Part shown: positions 34,608 through 44,143 of the stretch, piece after piece | How positions within the stretch are numbered: position 1 is the stretch's first letter | Layout of the letters: each line of letters begins with the position of its first letter | DNA from: Paenalcaligenes suwonensis | GTDB taxonomy: Bacteria > Pseudomonadota > Gammaproteobacteria > Burkholderiales > Burkholderiaceae_B | Length of the DNA stretch: 64,000 nucleotides | Direction of reading: 5' to 3' | NCBI RefSeq assembly: GCF_011290505.1 | Contig: NZ_JAANPV010000006.1 | Location: 232,762 to 296,761 of the forward strand | Position numbers and translations under genes: made by a program | The notes under the pieces: model-generated | What the model was told of the DNA's origin: nothing | The model's database searches: none | The model's input: the letters and a program-made list of their open reading frames with translations, nothing else

Positions 34608-37600
34608 CTATCCATTTCCTTTGATTGCCCACGAGACTACGCCTGAAGCTCTAGCCCCCTGTTGATTAAAAAGATAAACCCGCATGCTTTGCGCGTAAAT
34701 ACTAGCCCGCCCATTAGCTGCACTGGATCGCGTTTGCACCGTAAAGGTATCTGCCGTTGCTGAGAGTACTTGCACGCGCTGTGACTTCGCTGCACCGCTA
34801 ATGATGTTGATTTGGACATCCTGACCAACCTCAAAACCATGTGACGCTGCCGTCACAAGCATTATCCCTGCAGCATCAACCACATAAGTACCGCTCTGCA
34901 CCACGTCCTTAAAGTCATATACGGCAGTCACGGGCGTAGTACCCGCTGGCGTTAACGTGATCGAACTCACATCCAAAAACGTCACATTGAAGTTAGCGAC
35001 TGTGCCACGCACATCTGACGCTTTGCACTCAACCCGGCCGCCATCGTTTTTCAGCTTCGTGGAAAGCCTGCAACTCAATCCCGTTAGCTGATACAGACCA
35101 TGGTCACCCACCTGCTCTACCGTAAGAGTGAAGCGTACATACTGGAAGTTCGTGCCAAACACATCACTCATTCCCTCGTAAGGCGTCCAACTCTCACCGT
35201 CTAATGACAGTTCCGTTCTGGGTAACAAAGACACTTCACCAGCAAGCGTTTTACCGGTGAAGGTAATCGTCGCTCGACTGGTGGCCACAACCGTACCAAA
35301 GTCAAAAACCTCACTGTACGAACCTTTAATCAGCGTGGGCTGGATGTAGATCGGGTACCCAGCATCCACTTGTGCCTGCGGTGTATCCCACGATCGCGTT
35401 GCAAAGTGCTGCTCCCATGTTTCCTCTGTGTTAACAGGTAGAAGAACACGAGCACCATCAAGCACAGCATGCACCAACTCCCCGTCTAATGCTGAGATTT
35501 GCTCCCCTCTAAACACGAAATCAGGCGGCTCACTGACTGATGCCACAATACTGACTGGCGTAGACTCATGACCATCGGTATCCACTGTCGCCAGCCAATA
35601 CTGATAACGCCCCGCCTGCAGCTCTGACAAACTGGTAAACGACCCTGACTTCGTGCCAATCTCACGGCCAGTTTCCCAGTCACCCCCCTCCCGCACACGC
35701 ACATGCGATACAGGCAACGTTGTCATTTCAGGAAGCTCCCAGTACAACAACACGTTGTTATCAATCACCTGTGCACGTACATTTAGCGGCGGTTTGGGTG
35801 CAAGTTTAGTGACGGTACGAGAGAACCCTAACGACGCATTCCCTAAGTCATCCACCACCTGCACTGTGAACGTCCGATCACCAATCCAGTCAGCTGGCAG
35901 CGTAATCGTTGTGGCTTTAGTTTGCTTTACTACGTCGCCATAGCTCACACGATAAAAGGCCAATCCAAACACGGGATCAATATCCTGCCAATCTAAGGTG
36001 ACGGTGGCGTTTGTCAGGCTCGTATCAGCAAATTTAATAGCGATATCGTCAATATCCGCTGGGCGTTCAACTGTATAGCTCACGTTTGCTGACACCTCTG
36101 AATACAGGCCTGCTGCATTAAGCGTGCGTACATACCAGATAACAGGCACATCAACAGCCCCCGGATGCACTAAACAGCTCGTCGCACTGCCGCGAAACAG
36201 GTAATCAGAACCCCAACGCTCATCAGAAAGCGCTACTTCATAAGCCTCTACCCACGCACTGCCACTTTCCTTCCACGCTAAGCGCAGCATGTCGCCTTCC
36301 ACAGAAACACTTAGCCCTGTTGGCGCTGTAGGTGGATCGACTTTTGCTACAACCACATGCGACGAACTAGCCTGCTTGCCAGCGCCTGCTAACGTGATGG
36401 GCGTAACGGTGGCCTGCACCACATCCCCTCGCACTGCCTGCACGACAACGTGACGGGATACCGTTTCCTCAGAGAGCACCTCGATGCCGTTAACCTTAAC
36501 TACTACACGGCAGCGGACATCTGAAGAAGGTGACCAGTTAATGCGTACATCCACGACGCGCTTGGCTGCATCGGTCACCGTTTCAACAAAACCCAAACCG
36601 AATATCCACCCCGCCAGCAGTGAACCATCGCGCGGTGGCACGTGCACATAGGGATTAGATTCACTTGCGTAATAGCCGGCATCATCATCTATAGCCGAAA
36701 AACGCACACCGTCATCGCCAAGCGGCTGCACCTCTGTGATTTTGAAACGCCTACCCGGCGTTGCCTGAGGATCAAAAAAGTACGCCCAATCCATGGCTGG
36801 GACATCTTGAAAGCGACTATCGCCTGGCAGCGAAAACCCCTGCAAATCGCTGGTGATGGTGACAGTATCGGTTTCCCCTTCTACACCCTCCACATGCACG
36901 GTCTTCATATTGCCCTCTGGGTCACGAAGCATCAACACACCAGACCCTGTAGGAATATGCTGAGACAACAGCAACGTCCTGCCATCACAATCAAGCAATC
37001 GGCCTGAATAACCCCAAACTGTTAGGTCGTGGCTAATCTCTACGACATCACCACGCGACGCGATCCAGCCTTCAATATCGGTTTCCCAACTCACACGCCG
37101 ACGGTGCCAGATTTGCGAAGCAGCAATAAGGTTCGCCTCACGCCCTGCCATGTCAGCGTTCGTGCAGCCCTCTAAATCCAACTGCAGCGGGTTCAACGTA
37201 GCGGAGGCACCAGGCACTTTGACCCGCACCTCATCCATCTTGTAATCACGCTCTTTGTTGGCAAAGTTCAGGATGATTTCATCAGGCGTATTGTCGTTGA
37301 TGTAATCCACTTTGAATGAACCTGCTTTGATGTTGAATGGTCCAAACATCCCAACAGACGGCTGATTCTCAGTATCCCACACGACACCCAGCTTGCCACT
37401 CTGCCATGTTGGCGATGCACGGCCGCAGCGCGCAATAACCTGCAGCATTTCCGCGCCAGACACTTTTCTATCTAACACGTAGTTAAAACTTAGACGTTTA
37501 CGGTCACACCATGCTGCCCATGCGCGAATAGCCTCGATATCAATCTGACTCAACGCAAGCCCTGCTCCGTAAAGACGGCCCTTGCCAATCCGCACTTTTC

Positions 37601-39131
37601 CGAGTGCGAAGAACAAAAACCACCATGCAGGATTACTCGTTACGGTTTGCGTAATAGCCTTGCCATCCCACACAGGCGCTTTCGCTTTTGCTAAGGCACT
37701 AAACTCATCTACAGCACCATTTAGCTGGCTCGTTGCCTTAATACGTAACGCCACACGCAACTGCCCTGTGTAGTCCGCATCATCAACCTGAAACGCTAAA
37801 ATCTGATTGACCGCTACCTCGTTAGACTTACGGCCATTCCCGTCCTTGATATCAGCAGAGACCTTCCACACCCGAATCTCGTAGCGCCCACGCGGCACAG
37901 ACCACGTAACGCTTTTATACGTTGGCGTTTGCTTAGCCCCTTTTATGCGCGTAATGGCCTGAAAGCCCGTACTTAGCAAAGGGTCTGGCGCAACACCTCT
38001 CCACGGCTTACTTTGTGCGTGCGGGTGCGGTACCCAGCGCCAGTAAAGCCATTGCCCATTTACAAGCTCTCGCTCACCATCGGTATGGTCTGCATAGTTC
38101 GTAGAGCCATAACCCATCTGATAACCATTGCTACGCTGATACGACCAATAATGCGTAGCATAGGATGACCCAACTTCGCCTGCATCTTGCCAAGAGGATG
38201 CACCGACCTTTCTGTACTGCACACGGACTTCAACAGAGACATCCGTATATTTCCCTGCGTCAGTAATATTGAATAGCTGGGCTGCTAAATCAACGCTGAT
38301 TGAGGTCACATCCTCTTCAGTAGTACGGCTATTCACTACGCCTGATTCCAGCGTAAAGCCCTCAATGGTATCCACGTTGCCGGGAAATAGTGTGAGCTTG
38401 CCATTGGAGTCCGCAACTTGAATCTGTACGTCTTTGTAGTCGTTTAATGGTGTCATCCCAATCTTAAAATCAGAAAGCTCCACACTGTCAGCCTGCAAGC
38501 CGAAGTGGAATAACTGATTCAAATACTGATCGTCTCCCACCCGTTCTGTAAAAGGCTTGGCTCCCATGTCTGGTACAACCCTATGCTCACCAAAAATCAG
38601 CGTCATCGGCTCCCACAAACGCATACTGTTACGCCCACCCGAGAGTGAGTACGTAGGGCTCGTCTCGTACTTGCCACCACTGCCTAGATTTGTAGGCTTA
38701 GGTGGTGGCAACAAGGCATTAATCAAAATGGAGCCACCTATCATCACCCCTGCAGATACAAGAGAACCCGCCGTTGCACCCCATGCGCCCGCCGCTAACC
38801 CTCCAATCGAACCCGAGGCCACCACTAACGCAACCATGGCAACAGTACGCAAAATCTTGCTGCCCCCACCGCCACCTTGCCCAATGGCACGAATAATGAT
38901 TTGATCTCCAGTACGCGGTATCAGCTTGTCCCACAGCGGCGCAGGCACAGGGCGTCCATTATGAAACACCTTTAGCTCACCTCTGGGTACCACGATACCG
39001 GTACGCTTACAGTACGATCCGAGTGTCTCTTTAGGCAGAAATGCGGCCATCACCACTTCACGACCACGGTCGCTCAGCGCATGTGGCAGCACCACCATTG
39101 GCGCTCGCTCAATGACACGCTCTACAGCCAT
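34608..39131 (-). CDS. Tail tip/host specificity protein J with an N-terminal I-like domain
   Basis: 1507 residues, the J protein of lambda-like tails, which caps the tail and binds the receptor. Residues 1-75 look like a small ubiquitin-like domain (FHNGRPVPAPLWDKLIPRTGD). A Gly-rich hydrophobic stretch follows (about 83-145), typical of lambda gpI. Conserved J core sequence then runs through (MRLWEPMTLIFGEHRVVPDMGAKPF), and fibronectin type III-like modules occupy about 850-1150. No separate I gene lies between K and J, so I and J appear fused. It overlaps K by 10 bases. Confidence 0.9.
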   Translation of the reverse strand: MAVERVIERAPMVVLPHALSDRGREVVMAAFLPKETLGSYCKRTGIVVPRGELKVFHNGRPVPAPLWDKLIPRTGDQIIIRAIGQGGGGGSKILRTVAMVALVVASGSIGGLAAGAWGATAGSLVSAGVMIGGSILINALLPPPKPTNLGSGGKYETSPTYSLSGGRNSMRLWEPMTLIFGEHRVVPDMGAKPFTERVGDDQYLNQLFHFGLQADSVELSDFKIGMTPLNDYKDVQIQVADSNGKLTLFPGNVDTIEGFTLESGVVNSRTTEEDVTSISVDLAAQLFNITDAGKYTDVSVEVRVQYRKVGASSWQDAGEVGSSYATHYWSYQRSNGYQMGYGSTNYADHTDGERELVNGQWLYWRWVPHPHAQSKPWRGVAPDPLLSTGFQAITRIKGAKQTPTYKSVTWSVPRGRYEIRVWKVSADIKDGNGRKSNEVAVNQILAFQVDDADYTGQLRVALRIKATSQLNGAVDEFSALAKAKAPVWDGKAITQTVTSNPAWWFLFFALGKVRIGKGRLYGAGLALSQIDIEAIRAWAAWCDRKRLSFNYVLDRKVSGAEMLQVIARCGRASPTWQSGKLGVVWDTENQPSVGMFGPFNIKAGSFKVDYINDNTPDEIILNFANKERDYKMDEVRVKVPGASATLNPLQLDLEGCTNADMAGREANLIAASQIWHRRRVSWETDIEGWIASRGDVVEISHDLTVWGYSGRLLDCDGRTLLLSQHIPTGSGVLMLRDPEGNMKTVHVEGVEGETDTVTITSDLQGFSLPGDSRFQDVPAMDWAYFFDPQATPGRRFKITEVQPLGDDGVRFSAIDDDAGYYASESNPYVHVPPRDGSLLAGWIFGLGFVETVTDAAKRVVDVRINWSPSSDVRCRVVVKVNGIEVLSEETVSRHVVVQAVRGDVVQATVTPITLAGAGKQASSSHVVVAKVDPPTAPTGLSVSVEGDMLRLAWKESGSAWVEAYEVALSDERWGSDYLFRGSATSCLVHPGAVDVPVIWYVRTLNAAGLYSEVSANVSYTVERPADIDDIAIKFADTSLTNATVTLDWQDIDPVFGLAFYRVSYGDVVKQTKATTITLPADWIGDRTFTVQVVDDLGNASLGFSRTVTKLAPKPPLNVRAQVIDNNVLLYWELPEMTTLPVSHVRVREGGDWETGREIGTKSGSFTSLSELQAGRYQYWLATVDTDGHESTPVSIVASVSEPPDFVFRGEQISALDGELVHAVLDGARVLLPVNTEETWEQHFATRSWDTPQAQVDAGYPIYIQPTLIKGSYSEVFDFGTVVATSRATITFTGKTLAGEVSLLPRTELSLDGESWTPYEGMSDVFGTNFQYVRFTLTVEQVGDHGLYQLTGLSCRLSTKLKNDGGRVECKASDVRGTVANFNVTFLDVSSITLTPAGTTPVTAVYDFKDVVQSGTYVVDAAGIMLVTAASHGFEVGQDVQINIISGAAKSQRVQVLSATADTFTVQTRSSAANGRASIYAQSMRVYLFNQQGARASGVVSWAIKGNG

Positions 39132-39505
39132 TGGTAATACCCCTCAACTTTAAAATGCAGCCGGGTCACATCACGCAACCGTTGTCTCAACACAGAGCCT
39201 GCGCTCTGATCCGCATGCAGTACCCACCACTCATCGGCGATCCAGCACATCACCCCGATGTGGCATAAACGACCACGACCAATAAACAGCACTGGGCATC
39301 CATCTATAGGGCTTGGTATTTCTTTGGCATAAGACTCGCGCAAGTCCATGATTTGGGTAGCCTGCTCTCGGTACGTCAGCGCATGCGTAGTAGGCAAGCA
39401 CACTGCTTTACCAAACACCTCAAACGCCACACGCTCTGCCAACGCCGCGCAGTCCCCTGTCTCAGGGATATATGGCAATCCCACATACACATCTGACCAA
39501 TGCAT
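39122..39505 (-). CDS. NlpC/P60-type tail assembly protein (lambda K-like)
   Basis: 127 residues with a peptidase core. The Cys lies in PETGDCAALAERVAFE and the His in GRLCHIGVMCWIADEWWVLHA, as expected for the Cys-His pair. It lacks the N-terminal JAB domain of lambda K, so only the P60 half is present. It lies between L and J, as in lambda. It probably helps the tail tip cross or cleave the wall. Confidence 0.8.
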   Translation of the reverse strand: MHWSDVYVGLPYIPETGDCAALAERVAFEVFGKAVCLPTTHALTYREQATQIMDLRESYAKEIPSPIDGCPVLFIGRGRLCHIGVMCWIADEWWVLHADQSAGSVLRQRLRDVTRLHFKVEGYYQWL

Positions 39506-39981
39506 CAGAAAGCCCCTGGTGTAGTAAACGGGTCGTAGCGCATCGTGACTGCAGGCAAGAGAAACGTGTTCTGAAACCCCAGCTCACTACTAACGGTTTG
39601 GTTGTTAATGGAAATGCCGGACATATCCAGCGTCATATCGAACTCAAGTACATCCGGGTACGAACGCAGCACCTGCATAATTCGGCACTTCGCATCCTTA
39701 CCGCCTCGGCTGTACTCCAGCCACTGCGTAAGTTCGCGGCCAATGTTATCGACGGATAACTGCGCTTTAGGGACTTGCCCTTCCACGTCATCTGGCAAGG
39801 TGATATCAAATGGGCAGGCCACAAATTCATGCCCCTGAACCGTAATAGCGATGGAGTCATTTACCACGCGCACTGGTACATCCAATTCGTGATGCATGAT
39901 TTCTAACAAAACTAGAAAAGGCTCATCCGCGCTCGTTGCAAGCATGTTTTTCTTGGCGCGGGCAGAATATTGACGACTCAT
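39505..39981 (-). CDS. DUF1833-type minor tail protein (lambda L position)
   Basis: 158 residues from ATG 39981. The frame reaches 40020, but that stretch is a terminator-like hairpin, and the shorter start (MSRQYSARAKKN) fits the DUF1833 opening. The body (EPFLVLLEIMHHEL, then FDMTLDMSGISINNQTVS) is the family pattern. It sits in the L slot between M and K. It has no clear ribosome site, so coupling with the upstream gene is likely. Confidence 0.7.
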   Translation of the reverse strand: MSRQYSARAKKNMLATSADEPFLVLLEIMHHELDVPVRVVNDSIAITVQGHEFVACPFDITLPDDVEGQVPKAQLSVDNIGRELTQWLEYSRGGKDAKCRIMQVLRSYPDVLEFDMTLDMSGISINNQTVSSELGFQNTFLLPAVTMRYDPFTTPGAF

Positions 39982-39987
39982 AGGCGT

Positions 39988-40010
39988 AAAAAAACCCGCC
40001 TGAGCGGGTA
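39988..40010 (-). terminator. Terminator/attenuator-like hairpin between M- and L-type genes
   Basis: On the minus strand ACCCGC-TCAG-GCGGGT forms a 6-bp stem with a 4-base loop, followed by seven T. It lies between two tail genes in one operon, 4 bases upstream of the L-like start. Confidence 0.7.
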
Positions 40011-40030
40011 TTCCTTCCATAGTTTAGTAA

Positions 40031-40381
40031 TTAGCCAATCATTTCCATTTGGCATTGGCCTTCCCATACAAAACCGGGTGAAGTCCATTTGACCTTGCCG
40101 CTAACAATGCGAGTTTTACGTGTAATTTTCGTCAGCGGGTCGTAGTACTCAAACCACCCCGCTCCACCACGCAGCTCATCACGCATCCATTCATCAAAAC
40201 AGGCCTTTTCTGCCGCGCTTCTTACGAGCACTGTGGCATCCCGCGTAACGATAGCCTTAGTCCACCTAGCACGCTGCTTAGCAATCCCACCATCCATTTC
40301 GGTACGCAGTACACCGTAATCAGACTCATCAGAAAAACCATCCAGAAGGATATCGGCATAATCAGGAAATACAGGCAACAT
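40031..40381 (-). CDS. Minor tail protein (lambda M position)
   Basis: 116 residues, a small beta-rich protein with a WFEYYDPLTKITRKTRIVSG hairpin. It lies 2 bases after the tape-measure gene, in the slot of lambda M. The order is the main evidence; I see no diagnostic motif. Confidence 0.6.
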   Translation of the reverse strand: MLPVFPDYADILLDGFSDESDYGVLRTEMDGGIAKQRARWTKAIVTRDATVLVRSAAEKACFDEWMRDELRGGAGWFEYYDPLTKITRKTRIVSGKVKWTSPGFVWEGQCQMEMIG

Positions 40382-40383
40382 CG

Positions 40384-43347
40384 TTATCCTCCACGTAATT
40401 GCCGTTGTCTGGCATAGGGGCCATTTTTCCTATCATCCTCAAGCATGATTTCAATCACCATTCGACCTAACGCATCCTTAGTGATTGTGGGCTGTGATGA
40501 GGTAACCGGCTGGCTGGAATTGTTGATGATTTGTACTGATACAGATGGTTGCTGCATCAAGGGCGTTGCCACTGCTTTGCTGGCTTGCGCAACACCAGCA
40601 TTTGCTGACAACGGCGTTACATATCCACTCTGCCCTGCCATCATCAGCATTTGCTTATTCCCGATAGTTAGCAGCTCAGGAATCCCTAGCTCGTTAACTT
40701 CGTACATTTTTCCTGCCGCGACTGGGCCGCCCATCGCTCGACCGCCCCCAAACCCATGAGCGGGCGCATAAGAAGTATCAGACACACCACCGAATAAGTT
40801 ACCAACCAGTCCAGCCAACGGGCCTGTAATCGACTGCTGAACCGTAATACGAATCATGTCATTAATTATTGAGTCTGCCAGGCTCTTGAAGTCTAATTTC
40901 CCGTTGTTAACGAAATTACTCAAAGCATCTGCCATGCCAGAAAAAGCACTTCCTACAGAGCTAGCTACTGCTTGTGAAGATCTAGAAGCCGAGTCGGAGT
41001 AGTCCTGAAGCCCCTTAGAAAGCCCATTCACCCACTGACTTTCCACCTCAAACTTCTCAGCAGCTTTTAATTTGAGAATCTGAACCTTCTGGATCTCAGA
41101 TGTCTCAAGCATACGTAGACGTTCCGCATATGACTTTTCATCGAGCTTTGTTAGCTCTGATTGCTGACCTTCTTCTAGCTTTGTCCTGCGTTCAGCAAAG
41201 TCACGACGTATCTCGTTTTCTTTCTCAAGCAGCTCGCGAGCGCGGTCACCAAGCCCAAGCCCTGCAATTTCTATATCAAAGGATTGGCTGAATAAATCCA
41301 ACTCCCTCTGTGTAGCAGCAAAGATTTTTGACGATTCTTGAGCCTGCTTAATCGCCTTATCAGCCTCCTTCCATGCTTGCACTTGGTCAAACAAAGTCAA
41401 AGCACGCGCACGGTCAGCAGCCGACCCTGCCATCGTCGTAATTTTGTATCGCTCCGCCTCATCTGCCGTCATGCCCAGAACGGCATGCTGCTCAGATAGA
41501 CGCTTAATCAGATTCTGAAGCTCAGAGGCTTGTGCTTTAGGCCCTTTTGTTTCAAAAGCCTTTCTGATACGCGCTTCAATATCTGGGGGGATCATTCCTC
41601 CAAATTCTTCTTTTGCTTTTGCTAACTCAGCAGCGAGCTTCTCGGCTTGTGTTGCGTACTTTCCTAACCATACACCTCGCGCTTTGTCTAGTTCTTCGCC
41701 CAGCAATCCCTGCGCTTCTGCAGCCTCCCTAGTTGCTGCAGTAAGTTGCAGCATGTGAGCCAAATGACCAGCGAGAGTCTTTTGAGCTGCAGCATGCGAT
41801 CTTTCTGCGCCGTCTACCGCCCCCGCAAGATCAATCCACGACTGCACGGTTGATGGCGATATAAACCCCGCATTTTCTGCCTCTCTAAATATCCTAACTA
41901 GTTGAGACATATCACCCGCAGCTGAATCTACCTCTTCATAAAACTTTCGTAATTGCTCGCTCCTACCTACTCCTCCCTGACTCGCTTGGTACATAAACCC
42001 ACTAAGCGCGGACTCAAGTTCCTCTTTGGCCTGCTCAAGCTTCGTCCTTTCTTCGCGTATGGCTTGTGTGTATTCCCCTCGCAGCGCCTCATTCTGCGCC
42101 ACAGTTAAGCTACTCCACTTCCCTTTCAACTCATCTATGCTGCGCCCAAAATCACCAACCACAGATGAAGTATCCGAGAGACTATCCCGATAGTTATATA
42201 CCGCTAACGCAGCGCTTCCCGCCAAGGCCGCTATGATTCCCACTGGTCCCATCATCAACGACATAGCAGCACCAGTTGCTCTAGCGGCCACACCAAGTGC
42301 AGTAACACCTACAGCCGCACCTCTGCTAACGCCCATCATTTCCATCAGGGCCACTTTATATCGTGCAGCAGTAATCGTTGATGAGATAAACGATGCGGAC
42401 GTTGCCACAAGCGACATCACCAGACGTCCTGCCAACACTGTCGCCAGAAGCTGCACACCTACTGTTAGTCCATGAACCGCAGCCTGCGCCTCACCCGAAC
42501 TAAGCACATCATTCAGCTCATTTAGTCCCGCTGTTATAGGAGCGAAGAAACCGTCCGATCCTGTTGCAAGGTCTCCTGCTGTGTTAAGCAGGGAGGCCCA
42601 AGCACCACCAAACGTATCTCGCGCTGCTTGTGCCGCCCCCTTATAGGACTCTTCCAGCGCATTGAGAATAATTGCCTGCGCTTCTGCTGTTCTACCTGTT
42701 GCTTCAAGGTGCTCTACAAGTTTTTTCTGTTCCTCATTAAACCTGAAGCCCTGCCTGGTCAGTGACGCTAAACCTTGGGAAGGAACATCAAGCGCTCGAC
42801 CAATCGTCTCAGCAGCAGACTTGATTGTCATGCCAGTACGCGCGGCCATGTCAGCAGCTGATTGCATAGCTCTTGGAAACTCTGCCTTTGCTATACCTGT
42901 AAACGCAAGCAGCGTGTACTGAGCCTGCGTTATCTCACCACCAGAGAACGTACTCGCACGAGACATTGCTGCCGCCATCTCGTTTAGAGACTCTGTGGTC
43001 ATAGTTGCCGACCGACCCGTCGACTCCAAAACAGCAGCAAGCTGCGCCTGCTCATTTTGCAGATTGATAGTGTTCTGGCCTATCGTTTTCAAAACAGAAA
43101 AAGCCGAATACCCAACAAACCCTGTCGTAAGCATTTTCTGAATGCTTGATACGGAAGTCATATCAAACTGCGAAAATGCGTCACTCAGTCCCTTTGTTGC
43201 CGCTGTGGCTCCCCACATTTGAGACTCAACAGTCTTCCCAAAAGACATGGTCGCCGCCTGCGCTACGGAGTACCCACGCGTAAGACTACCTGTATCGGCC
43301 GTAAAAACTACGCCGATAGTACGGTTTCTGTCGCTCACTTTGCCCAC
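40384..43347 (-). CDS. Tail tape measure protein (lambda H-like)
   Basis: 987 residues. This protein sets tail length and passes DNA into the cell. Long Ala/Glu-rich coiled-coil segments are seen, together with hydrophobic stretches near residues 290-380 (VGVQLLATVLAGRLVMSLVA, then MMGPVGIIAALAGSAALAVY). A conserved tape-measure region follows GEITQAQYTLLAFTGIAKAE near 135. A C-terminal Gly-rich tail region (FGGGRAMGGPVAAGKMYEVNELGIPELL) is typical. It overlaps the G-T reading frame by 13 bases. Confidence 0.92.
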   Translation of the reverse strand: MGKVSDRNRTIGVVFTADTGSLTRGYSVAQAATMSFGKTVESQMWGATAATKGLSDAFSQFDMTSVSSIQKMLTTGFVGYSAFSVLKTIGQNTINLQNEQAQLAAVLESTGRSATMTTESLNEMAAAMSRASTFSGGEITQAQYTLLAFTGIAKAEFPRAMQSAADMAARTGMTIKSAAETIGRALDVPSQGLASLTRQGFRFNEEQKKLVEHLEATGRTAEAQAIILNALEESYKGAAQAARDTFGGAWASLLNTAGDLATGSDGFFAPITAGLNELNDVLSSGEAQAAVHGLTVGVQLLATVLAGRLVMSLVATSASFISSTITAARYKVALMEMMGVSRGAAVGVTALGVAARATGAAMSLMMGPVGIIAALAGSAALAVYNYRDSLSDTSSVVGDFGRSIDELKGKWSSLTVAQNEALRGEYTQAIREERTKLEQAKEELESALSGFMYQASQGGVGRSEQLRKFYEEVDSAAGDMSQLVRIFREAENAGFISPSTVQSWIDLAGAVDGAERSHAAAQKTLAGHLAHMLQLTAATREAAEAQGLLGEELDKARGVWLGKYATQAEKLAAELAKAKEEFGGMIPPDIEARIRKAFETKGPKAQASELQNLIKRLSEQHAVLGMTADEAERYKITTMAGSAADRARALTLFDQVQAWKEADKAIKQAQESSKIFAATQRELDLFSQSFDIEIAGLGLGDRARELLEKENEIRRDFAERRTKLEEGQQSELTKLDEKSYAERLRMLETSEIQKVQILKLKAAEKFEVESQWVNGLSKGLQDYSDSASRSSQAVASSVGSAFSGMADALSNFVNNGKLDFKSLADSIINDMIRITVQQSITGPLAGLVGNLFGGVSDTSYAPAHGFGGGRAMGGPVAAGKMYEVNELGIPELLTIGNKQMLMMAGQSGYVTPLSANAGVAQASKAVATPLMQQPSVSVQIINNSSQPVTSSQPTITKDALGRMVIEIMLEDDRKNGPYARQRQLRGG

Positions 43348-43724
43348 TCCTCAAGAACGGCAGACTCCATTAACCGCACTGCCTGAAATACTTCTTTGAT
43401 TTTTTTCTTCCCACTAATCCCATTCATACGGATCGTGGATTCAATTTCCATGGAAGAAATACCAGTACGCACAGGACTACTCATCCCAACCGGTACCCAT
43501 GTCCAAACCGTCGCTAAGTCAAGAAACACCCTTACGGCATTCTCGTTCTCCGGCCAGACCTCAAACGCCTCTACCTCTTGGCTGACAGACTGGGCTTTGA
43601 TTGCGTCAATAACCTCTTGGGGCGCACCAAGATGCTCTAACGACTCCAATACCGACTCATCGGGGGAGAAGTCATTTGCCCTACTTCTCCCCCCAGTTGC
43701 CCAGAATCTGGCAGCCTCTAGGAG
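43335..43724 (-). CDS. Tail assembly chaperone T part, made by -1 frameshift from G
   Basis: 129 codons with no proper start: they are entered from the G frame at 43724 after a -1 slip. The product continues LLEAARFWATGGRSRANDFS, then SVLESLEHLGAPQEVIDAIK. An AARFWA-type opening is typical of DUF1799/lambda T segments. The fused G-T protein would be 266 residues. It loads the tape measure for tail-tube assembly in small amounts relative to G. Confidence 0.85.
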   Translation of the reverse strand, partial: LLEAARFWATGGRSRANDFSPDESVLESLEHLGAPQEVIDAIKAQSVSQEVEAFEVWPENENAVRVFLDLATVWTWVPVGMSSPVRTGISSMEIESTIRMNGISGKKKIKEVFQAVRLMESAVLEEWAK

Positions 43725-44134
43725 TTTTTTTCTTTCGCGCCTGAGTGAGCACTAAAGAAACCGTGGAACAGGGGCTTAACCAGTTCTGGGTATGTAGCAA
43801 TAACCTTTTCAAGATTCGCTTTTGTAAGCTTCATCTCCTGCCCAGACTCTTCACTTACCCCGATCCAGCCAACAAGCCGTTCTTGAACAAGCTCCATATC
43901 CGTCTTGTATTTCCATACCTGCACTTTCCCTTTTTCGTCAGGGACTGGATCTAGGCCTTGAATACTACGAATAAAATTGTTGTAGCCGTTCTGCAGCGCC
44001 TGGAGCTCTGTCAGCGATGCATGCTTGTACTGGGCAACAAACTCGATTTCCTGAAGCTCGCCTTTTTCGTCATAGACCGAGATAGAAATTGGAAAAGCTA
44101 CGATCGGGCGTTTTGTAACTACAAAAGAAGACAT
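43718..44134 (-). CDS. Tail assembly chaperone G
   Basis: 138 residues. It starts MSSFVVTKRPIVAFPISISV and ends in KEKNS. The position (after the tail tube, before the tape measure) and length fit lambda gpG. Its last codons GAA AAA AAC contain the slippery heptamer A AAA AAC, which yields the longer G-T product. Confidence 0.85.
   Translation of the reverse strand: MSSFVVTKRPIVAFPISISVYDEKGELQEIEFVAQYKHASLTELQALQNGYNNFIRSIQGLDPVPDEKGKVQVWKYKTDMELVQERLVGWIGVSEESGQEMKLTKANLEKVIATYPELVKPLFHGFFSAHSGAKEKNS
43724..43730 (-). promoter_or_regulatory. Programmed -1 ribosomal frameshift site (A AAA AAC)
   Basis: Read on the minus strand in the G frame, the codons GAA AAA AAC provide the heptamer A AAA AAC, a classic X XXY YYZ site. 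The zero frame stops two codons later (TAG at 43720-43718). The -1 frame stays open to 43335. Confidence 0.9.
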
Positions 44135-44143
44135 GCCTACTCC

